Assembly (NCBI GenBank): GCA_013298205.1
Contig: JAAFJZ010000152.1
Coordinates: 1-6,369 of the forward strand
Length of the DNA: 6,369 bases
Direction of reading: 5' to 3'
Origin: Cytophagales bacterium
Lineage (GTDB): Bacteria > Bacteroidota > Bacteroidia > Cytophagales > UBA9547
Both the position numbers and the translations under genes were made by a program. A model generated the notes under the pieces. That model was not told the origin of the DNA. It made no database searches and saw only the letters and a program-made list of their open reading frames with translations. The stretch's first letter is position 1; each line of letters starts with the position of its first letter. Positions 1 to 6,200 of the stretch are shown here, in pieces.

Positions 1-136
1 CAAAAATTAATTTTTATTTTTTTTAAAGAATTAAAATTAGAATTTTATAAAAAAAACCATTAGCAATTAAACAAAAATGTACTTTGGTTTGGTGTGAGAA
101 ATAAAAAGTTAAATGAAAAATGTACTTGAAAAAACG

Positions 137-220
137 TACCCAGAGCCGGAGTCGAACCGGCACATCCGTGAAGATATTGGTGTTTGAGACCAACGCGTCT
201 ACCGATTCCGCCATCTGGGC
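137..220 (-). tRNA. tRNA-Leu, anticodon CAA
   Basis: This tRNA delivers leucine to UUG codons. On the minus strand the acceptor stem GCCCAGA pairs with TCTGGGT, including a G-U first pair, and the discriminator is A. The anticodon stem-loop is TTGGT-CTCAAAC-ACCAA with CAA at positions 34-36. A long variable arm follows, as expected for a class II tRNA, and then the T arm GCCGG-TTCGACT-CCGGC. The total length is 84 nt. CCA is not encoded; the bases after the discriminator are CGTTTTTT, so the tail must be added by nucleotidyltransferase, and the T run may help end transcription. It has its own promoter just upstream and lies 80 nt beyond the leuA stop on the same strand. Confidence 0.97.
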
Positions 221-226
221 AATTAT

Positions 227-249
227 AAAAACCCTGTTTTTTTAACAGG
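227..249 (-). terminator. Probable intrinsic terminator after leuA
   Basis: On the minus strand CCTGTT, a five-A loop and AACAGG form a 6-bp stem, followed by GGTTTTTAT. It lies about 50 nt past the leuA stop and 7 nt before the tRNA-Leu 5' end, so it would stop leuA read-through. The stem is short and the loop is A-rich, so strength is uncertain. It overlaps the predicted start site of the tRNA transcript, so that transcript would lack part of the 5' arm and would not form the hairpin. Confidence 0.5.
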
Positions 250-252
250 ATG

Positions 253-282
253 CAAAGCTAATGCTTTTATAGATTAAGCAAA
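253..282 (-). promoter_or_regulatory. Bacteroidota-type promoter for tRNA-Leu
   Basis: On the minus strand a TTTG (-33 box, 282-279) is followed after 18 nt by TAGCTTTG (260-253). The second box is an exact match to the Bacteroidota -7 consensus TAnnTTTG, and the spacing is within the range reported for flavobacteria. The predicted start is near 246-248, giving a leader of roughly 27 nt to be removed by RNase P. The position directly upstream of a stable RNA supports the call. Confidence 0.65.
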
Positions 283-300
283 ACTTTATTATAAAAAAAA

Positions 301-1794
301 CTAATATACTTTATTTATTGCGTCTAAATAAGCTTCTACTGAAGCCAGAACAATATCTGTATTAGCAGAAAACCCATACAAGGTATTATTTCCTTGTTTT
401 ACTGTCATGTGCACTTTACCAAAATCATTATGACCTTCGGTGATGGTTTGCACCAAAAACTCTTCCAAAGTAGATTCATCTTTCAAAATCGTTTTTACTG
501 ATTTCAAAGCCGCATCTACAGGTCCATTTCCTTCACTGATTACCGTTTGGTTTTGCCCATTTACTTTCAAAGTTACTTTAGCCTTAGGCTGTATTTTATA
601 GCCACAAGTTACTTCCAATTCTTCAAGAAATATGCCTCTATTTTCCACACCTTCTCCCATCAAAGCACGCAAATCTTTGTCATTTACGTTGTCTTTTTTG
701 GCATCAGCGAGCTTCAAAAACTCTTCGTATTTAATTTCTAATTGGTCTTTATCTATTGTATAGCCCAATAATTCCAATCTATATTTTAGCGCAGCTCTTC
801 CGCTTCTGGCTGTTAAAATAATAGAAGACTCCGAAACGCCCACATCTTCAGGCTCCATGATTTCATAATTCTTCTTGTTTTTTATCATTCCATCTTGGTG
901 TATGCCAGAAGAATGTGCGAAAGCGTTTTTACCTACTATAGCTTTATTCGGCTGCACAGGCATACGCATCATACTAGAAACCTTTCTACTCAAAGGATAA
1001 ATGCGTTTGGTATTAATTTCAGTATAAACGCCCATTTCTTGATGGGTTTTGATTGCCATCACTACTTCTTCCAAAGAAGTATTTCCAGCCCTTTCCCCTA
1101 TTCCATTGATGGTACATTCTATTTGTCGAGCGCCATTAATTACGCCAGCAAGCGAGTTGGCAGTAGCCAAACCCAAGTCATTATGGCAATGAACCGAGAT
1201 AATTGCTTTATGTATATTTTTTACATTTTCAAACAAATATTTGATTTTTGCACCATATTCATCAGGCAAACAATAGCCATTCGTATCAGGAATGTTGACC
1301 ACCGTAGCTCCAGCAGCGATTACCGCTTCCACCATTTGAGCAAGGAACTGGTTATCAGCTCGTCCTGCATCCTCAGCATAAAACTCAATGTCTTCAACAA
1401 ATTTTTTGGCATATTTTACAGCTTCTACACCTCTTTGCAAAACTTCAGCTCGGTTGCTATTAAATTTATGCAAAATATGGAAATCGGATGCTCCAATTCC
1501 CGTGTGGATTCTTTTGTTTTTAGCATATTTCAAAGAATCTACTGCCACATCAATATCCCCTTCACGGGCACGTGTCAAAGCGCAAATCGTAGGTGCAGAA
1601 ACCGCTTTTGAGATTTGGATTACAGACTCAAAATCACCTGGACTAGAAATCGGAAACCCCGCTTCAATCACATCTACACCCAGTAGCTCGAGTTCCTTTG
1701 CTATGATTACTTTCTCATTGGTAGTAAGCTGGCAACCCGGAACTTGCTCACCATCTCTTAAAGTGGTGTCAAAAATGTAGATTTTGTTGTTCAT
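301..1794 (-). CDS. leuA: 2-isopropylmalate synthase
   Basis: This cytoplasmic enzyme condenses acetyl-CoA with 2-oxoisovalerate to 2-isopropylmalate, the first committed step of leucine synthesis. The 497-aa product opens with FDTTLRDGEQ (8-17), which starts the HMGL-like TIM barrel. Metal ligands are visible as D14, H202 and H204 (VHCHNDLG) and N238 (NGIGERAGN), the same positions as in E. coli LeuA. AFAHSSGIHQDG (291-302) marks the linker region, and a C-terminal LeuA dimer/allosteric domain with GNGPVDAA covers about 391-497, so feedback inhibition by leucine is expected from the family. The ATG at 1794 is preferred. A TTG at 1839 would add 15 residues, but it lies inside the -7 box of the promoter and precedes the conserved start. 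There is no Shine-Dalgarno, as usual in this phylum. No other leu biosynthetic gene is adjacent; tRNA-Leu follows. A citramalate synthase is the main alternative, but full-length similarity to LeuA makes it unlikely. Confidence 0.95.
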   Translation of the reverse strand: MNNKIYIFDTTLRDGEQVPGCQLTTNEKVIIAKELELLGVDVIEAGFPISSPGDFESVIQISKAVSAPTICALTRAREGDIDVAVDSLKYAKNKRIHTGIGASDFHILHKFNSNRAEVLQRGVEAVKYAKKFVEDIEFYAEDAGRADNQFLAQMVEAVIAAGATVVNIPDTNGYCLPDEYGAKIKYLFENVKNIHKAIISVHCHNDLGLATANSLAGVINGARQIECTINGIGERAGNTSLEEVVMAIKTHQEMGVYTEINTKRIYPLSRKVSSMMRMPVQPNKAIVGKNAFAHSSGIHQDGMIKNKKNYEIMEPEDVGVSESSIILTARSGRAALKYRLELLGYTIDKDQLEIKYEEFLKLADAKKDNVNDKDLRALMGEGVENRGIFLEELEVTCGYKIQPKAKVTLKVNGQNQTVISEGNGPVDAALKSVKTILKDESTLEEFLVQTITEGHNDFGKVHMTVKQGNNTLYGFSANTDIVLASVEAYLDAINKVY

Positions 1795-1836
1795 TGGTGA
1801 ATCAAGTGATTTGTGATAAATAAGAATAAAAACGTA

Positions 1837-1868
1837 CAAAATTAATCATTATCCTTGCCTTATACAAA
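1837..1868 (-). promoter_or_regulatory. Bacteroidota-type promoter for leuA
   Basis: On the minus strand TTTG (1868-1865), a 20-nt spacer and TAATTTTG (1844-1837) match both boxes of the Bacteroidota housekeeping promoter. The start site would be near 1831, leaving a leader of about 37 nt before the ATG at 1794. That leader is too short for a leader-peptide attenuator, and I see no riboswitch in it. Confidence 0.75.
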
Positions 1869-1990
1869 AATTTAAAAATGAAATCACAAATTAAAAAAAG
1901 GAATGGTGCATTTAGTTTATTATGCAAAGACAATATGCTTCACATCTTATTCTAATGGTTTTATAAATCAAATTAAAAAAATTAAAAAGC

Positions 1991-2125
1991 TTTTGGTCGT
2001 GCCCTGAAAAGGGTCGGGCTTTCGCTCCAAATCCTTGCTTCATGCCTCGCTTGCGGGCTTTTCACTCACTGAGTTGCGCAAGGTCTTTCACCCTTACGTT
2101 CTTACAGAACCGTAGCTGGAGGGAT
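1991..2125. repeat. GC-richer non-coding repeat-like element
   Basis: This stretch is clearly richer in G and C than the AT-rich DNA to its left and has no credible reading frame. It contains several small hairpins: CCCT-GAAA-AGGG (2002-2013), GCCC/GGGC (2001-2004 with 2016-2019), and a 7-bp stem with one bulged C around TACGTTC/GAACCGTA (2095-2114). Wording such as GGGTCGGGCTTTCGCTCC resembles, from memory, intergenic repeats scattered through flavobacterial genomes, but I cannot count copies here. It ends in GGAGGGATTA, which runs directly into the right half of an array palindrome, so it appears to have replaced or truncated the edge of the array. Orientation and function are unknown. Confidence 0.45.
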
Positions 2126-2362
2126 TACATGTTTATAGAAATATATGCGAACGGATTGATTCGACCCAAAAGGGGTCGAATGTGGTGATTGCATTGTTTT
2201 GCTATAAATATACATCCCCGTTGGGGTCGGTTTTGTTAATCCCGAAGGAATTATATGTTTATAAAAAATGTATGTGAACGGATTGGTGCGACCCCAACGG
2301 GGTCATATGTGGTGATGGCATCGTTTGTTATAAACATTTTGCTATAAACATTCGACCCCGTT

Positions 2363-2542
2363 GGGGTCGAACATCTTTAAAAATAAATTTTCTATAAATA
2401 TTTGACCCCGCTTGGGTCGTACGTGGTGTTGGCATCGTTTTGTTATAAACATGCGACCCATTCGGGGTCGAACATCTTTAAAAATAAATTTTCTATAAAT
2501 ATTTGACCCCGCTTGGGTCGTACGTGGTGTTGGCATCGTTTT
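2363..2542. repeat. 79-bp perfect direct repeat, offset 101 nt
   Basis: Positions 2363-2441 and 2464-2542 are identical. Each covers the right arm of one GACCC palindrome, the spacer with TAAATTTTCTATAAATA, the next palindrome (loop CGCTT) and the GTGGTGTTGGCATCG spacer. A third copy near 2658-2737 differs by one inserted C and one A-to-C change. The basic unit is therefore a pair of palindromes, about 101 nt long. Confidence 0.9.
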
Positions 2543-2811
2543 TGTTAATCCCGAAGGGATTATATGTTTATAGAAATGTATATGTACGGATTGGTGCGAC
2601 CCCAACGGGGTCGTATGTGGTGATGGCATCGTTTTGTTATAAACATGCGACCCATTCGGGGTCGAACCATCTTTAACAATAAATTTTCTATAAATATTTG
2701 ACCCCGCTTGGGTCGTACGTGGTGTTGGCATCGTTTTATTAATCCCGAAGGGATTATATGTTTATAGAAATATATGTGAACGGATTGGTGCGACCCCAAC
2801 GGGGTCGTATG
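2441..2811. repeat. 194-bp tandem duplication within the array
   Basis: Positions 2441-2634 and 2635-2811 are near-identical head-to-tail copies; the second is about 17 nt short. Each holds four palindromes in the same order: loop ATTCG, loop CGCTT, the AATCCC-gaa-GGGATT hairpin, loop CAACG. Only a few differences are visible, such as GTATATGTACGG against ATATATGTGAACGG, and an extra C in GAACCATC. The similarity suggests a recent duplication next to the transposase gene. Confidence 0.85.
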
Positions 2812-2820
2812 TTGATCATG

Positions 2821-3279
2821 TTATTCTATCCAATCAAACAAATATTCGTCTTTATATTCTAATTCAAATTTTTTCAAAAATTCGGTGTATTCTTCTTTAA
2901 AGGTTTTCTTTTTATGATGTTCCTTTTGGTTCATGATGTAATTTATCACATTATCTAAACTGGAATGGCTATATGAAAATGCGCCAAATCCTTCTTGCCA
3001 TTGAAATTTAAACTTTGTAAACTGTTTTTCCTTTATAAAATCGTTTGATGATTTTTTAATTTCACGCACCAAATCAGACAAGCAACACGATGGTTTCATT
3101 CCAACCAAAAAATGTATATGGTCTGGCATGCCGTTGATAGCCAATAGCTTTTGCCCTTTATTTGTGACAATGCCAGTAATATATTTATACAATTCTTCCT
3201 CCCATAATGCTTGTATTAAACTTTCTCGGCCTTTTACGGCAAAAACCACTTGAATATAAATTTGTGAATAAGTGCTCAT
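2821..3279 (-). CDS. IS200/RAYT-like tyrosine transposase (HUH, Y1)
   Basis: The 152-aa product is a single-domain Y1 HUH transposase, a family that nicks and joins single-stranded DNA at hairpin ends. The HUH motif is H54-I55-H56 in GMPDHIHFLVGM. The nucleophile is most likely Y114 in VINYIMNQKEHH, with Q118 four residues on, as in the Y-x3-Q helix of IS608 TnpA. WQEGFGAFSYS (94-104) is typical of the Bacteroidota branch. Length is normal for the family and there is no frameshift, so it may be active. The ATG at 3279 lies 15 nt after the stop of the restriction-modification gene on the same strand, so the two may share a transcript; I found no TAnnTTTG promoter between them. The palindrome array follows its stop. 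It could be a REP-associated (domesticated) enzyme or a plain IS200-group transposase; the array favours the former. Confidence 0.85.
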   Translation of the reverse strand: MSTYSQIYIQVVFAVKGRESLIQALWEEELYKYITGIVTNKGQKLLAINGMPDHIHFLVGMKPSCCLSDLVREIKKSSNDFIKEKQFTKFKFQWQEGFGAFSYSHSSLDNVINYIMNQKEHHKKKTFKEEYTEFLKKFELEYKDEYLFDWIE

Positions 3280-3294
3280 TTAATGGGATTATTG

Positions 3295-6200
3295 TTAGGT
3301 GTTTTCTATAATTTTAATCTCATCTTCCTTCAAGTCGTAAAGCTTATAAACCAATTGGTCTATTTGGTTTTCTAAATCTGTAGTGTCGGCTTTCTCTTGT
3401 TTCTTAGAAATGACTGTTTGAACAAGTTTTGAAAGTGATTTTATATTTTTCAAAACTGGAATTGGAACAGCCTTAACTCTGCTTGGTTTCACTTGTGCTA
3501 AAATTCTACCGCCTTCTTGCGAAATTTCTTGATAAAAAAAGGTAATCAGTTTTGAATTTAAAATACCCAAAACTGCCAAGTTAAAGTTAATGTCTTCTGA
3601 TTGAAGTTTCACAACATTAACTGTGTCTATTGGATAAAATCCAATTTCATTATCTAAAGCAGCAATAATTCTGTCAGCAGTTTGGCGAACTAAAATTTTA
3701 GGTGTCACAAAATCACTTTCCACTCTTGGTCTGAACAAAATATGCCAATCTCGTTTTCCTTGTTTCTTTTCAACTGAACTTTTAATTAATAATTCTTTAT
3801 TAGGTTCTAAATACGCAATCGTGTTTGGCACTTTTTCAACTATTGTGTCTTTTGTAATGTAAATAACAAAATCATCAACATTATTATCAATAAAATACTT
3901 GTGAAAATTACTACCTCTTATTGCTCGTTTAGCAACTGACGTTTCAATTTTATGTTTTTTGATTGTATCGCCATTTGCAATATAAACTTTATCGCAACTT
4001 GTGCTAATTCCATTTGCAATAGTCATTGAAATGCTTTCCAATGTTGGAAAATCATTCATCAATTTATTTATTAAATTTGATTTTTCAGAACCTACAACGT
4101 AAATATGGTTGAAGTTAGCCTTTAAAGAATCCGAACTAACTTTTACCAAATCATTTGGATTAACATATCTGTCAATAATTTTTTCTCTTAAATCTGCCAT
4201 TAAAACAGAATACCTTTCTTCTGTTTTATTTTGGATTTCAAGGATTGCAGAAGAAACAACCGCATCTTCAAAAACATTGTCTCCAAGATTTACAGCCGAA
4301 AGAACTTTCTTTTCTGTTAAGAAATATTTTCTTGCTTTAGTCATATAAATTTGAAACATAATTTCATTTGGAACAATGTAATTCAATATTCCGTTAAGTC
4401 GTGTAATTCGTAAGCCTTGCCCAAAAAAATACAAAAATGAATTTCTAATTCTTTCAACTAATAATTGAAATTCTGCCTTCAAAAAATCTTTTTCTCTTTC
4501 ACTAAAATCAATCCCATATGGCGGATTTCCAATCACCACATCAAAGCCAACAAAATCTCCATTGTCATTGAGCACTTCGGGGAATTCAAATCGCCATTCA
4601 AAAGCATTTTCATAAATCTTGTTGCTTTTTATATCTTCAATTTCGGTTTCTAGTTTTTGGGTTTCTTCGGTGAGTTGCGTTACTTTTTTGTTCCAATCTT
4701 TCTTTTCTTTGTCGCTCATGCCAAAAATACCCTGCTGCGTAGTAAGTTTGGTAAGTTCGCCATTGAGCTTGTATAGCTTTGTGAGTTTTGGGTCATTTTT
4801 GGAAATTTCGCTTCTAAAATCCGATTTGATGTCGGCAATTAAGCGTTCCATTTCCCGCTTTTGTTCCTTGCTATCAGCGTTTCGGTAGGTGGCTACGGCA
4901 ATTCGGTAGCTGTCAATTGTCCATTTAGACCCACGGTTAAAACCGTGGGCTAGGTCAGCATCAATGGCAAAACGGCTCACTAGTGAGTTTCCACATTTTA
5001 TATTGATGTCGATATTGGGCAGGGTTTCTAATTCCCATAGCCCACGGTTTAAACCGTGGGCTATATCGGTTTTGTAATAAGCGTTTTTCAATAACTCAAT
5101 CCACAAACGCAAACGGCAAATTTTTACAGAATTGGGATTGATATCCACCCCAAAAAGGCAATTTTCGATGATGGTTTGCTTTTCGTGAAAAAGCGTTTCT
5201 TGTATGCGCTGACTTTCTTTATTGTTGGGGTTGTATTCAAAGAGTTCGCCATTTTCGTCTGTTACTATAAGTTCGTCATTTATTACTTCTACCTCGTAGC
5301 GGAGTAGTGATTTTCCTTCTCGGTCTTCTAAAATTTTCAAATCGTTTTTTACAGCAATCATTTCATTGAGTGCCGAAACCAAAAAGTGCCCCGAACCCAC
5401 CGCAGGGTCGCACAGTTTTATACTATTGATGATTTCATTTGCCTTTTTTCTGGTAATTTTTTGCGGTATCAATTCAAAAATACCTTCAATCGTGCTAATC
5501 TTAAAATCAGGAAAATGTTGGTCAAATTTTTGCACCACTGCTTTGCGTATCGTTTCCCTGCACATATACATGGTGATAAAACCTGGCGTAAAAAACGAAC
5601 CGTCTTTGTAGCCATTTATTTTCTCAAAAATCAATCCAAGAACCGAAGCGTTGATGAGGGTTTTGTTGTCTTCCTGAATTTCTTCTTTGCCTTCGGCACC
5701 AAAGTCGTAAGCATTTAAGAATTCAAACAAATATTCAAGCGTGTTTATATTTCCGGTTCGTTTTTTGCCTTGTTGGTCTTTGAGAACGGTTGCAGAAATG
5801 ACGGGAATGGTTTTGTCATCTTTCAAATTGCTGATGAATAACGTTACCTGCTCCATTTCTGTGGGTTCAAATAGCGAACTATTCAAGTAAGGCACTTTTT
5901 CAAAAGCCTTTTTTACATCTTGGTTTCTGTCTTCATATTTGCGTGCCAATACCTGAAAAAACAAGCTATTTAGGTCGTCATAGTTTTTGATTTTGTCTAA
6001 ACTTAAAAACGAATATGATTTGTCGCCCTTTTGATAGGTGATAAGTTGGGCTTCTAATAATTTGAGAAACAAAATTCTGTTTATCCAAGTGATCGAAAGC
6101 TCAAGTGCCACATTAAATAAGCGTTCTTGGGTGTTGGTGCCAAACTGGCTAGGTTTTTCGAGGCGGCTTATTTTGTCTAAACTATCCAATTGAATGATGG

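Larger units (their letters stand above)
2121..2811. repeat. REP-like palindrome array
   Basis: Two palindrome families alternate. Family 1 is GACCC-N5-GGGTC at 2163, 2290, 2354, 2404, 2455, 2505, 2598, 2649, 2700 and 2792 (15-nt cores, stems exact in all ten), plus a decayed copy at 2214 (ATCCC-CGTTG-GGGTC). The loop varies: AAAAG, CAACG, CGTTG, CGCTT, ATTCG. Family 2 is AATCCC-gaa-GGGATT at 2547 and 2741, with a decayed copy at 2238 and a right half only at 2121. Most spacings are 50-53 nt, with a few of 24, 40-41 and 61. The spacers are themselves repeated: one type reads GTGGTGnTGGCATCGTTTT, another carries TATAAACAT or TATAAATAT beside a palindrome. The array begins 14 nt past the transposase stop. 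This fits REP/BIME-type sequence and not CRISPR, because spacers are not unique. Minus-strand frames stay open through it only because of repeat geometry. Confidence 0.85.
2121..3279 (-). mobile_element. Candidate REP/RAYT unit: transposase plus array
   Basis: The unit consists of the IS200-like transposase gene and the palindrome array at its 3' side. There is no tnpB-like partner gene, and I cannot identify IS200-style left and right ends or a target duplication. The upstream side abuts a restriction-modification gene with no room for repeats. The arrangement resembles REP-associated tyrosine transposase loci, where the enzyme is flanked by the palindromes it is thought to spread. The boundaries are provisional. 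Confidence 0.45.

Noticed and set aside
74..128. AAAAATGTACTT occurring twice downstream of the tRNA, and a weak GTAC/GTAC pairing
   Set aside because: Short, low-complexity and with only a 4-bp stem; not enough to call a repeat or terminator.
23..214. Minus-strand 63-codon open frame
   Set aside because: It runs through most of the tRNA-Leu gene and AT-rich flank, with no recognisable protein features.
895..1611. Plus-strand 238-codon open frame (and shorter ones at 547-741 and 1388-1780)
   Set aside because: These are antisense shadows of leuA, whose conserved catalytic residues fix the minus strand as coding.
1795..1839. Longer leuA starting at TTG 1839
   Set aside because: The TTG overlaps the TAATTTTG promoter box and the extra 15 residues lie upstream of the conserved N-terminus.
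2342..2731. Minus-strand 129-codon open frame over the array, and a 79-codon frame at 2560-2799
   Set aside because: Both are made of the palindromes and spacers; the same peptides recur in different frames (SNIYRKFI, GQIFIENL). Open only because of repeat lengths, with no known domain.
2121..2811. CRISPR array
   Set aside because: Repeats are short palindromes of two kinds and the spacers are themselves repeated, not unique; spacing is irregular in places and there are no cas genes.
3285..3292. GGGATTAT upstream of the transposase start, matching the family 2 right arm
   Set aside because: Only eight bases in AT-rich DNA, without the other arm; chance is a sufficient explanation.
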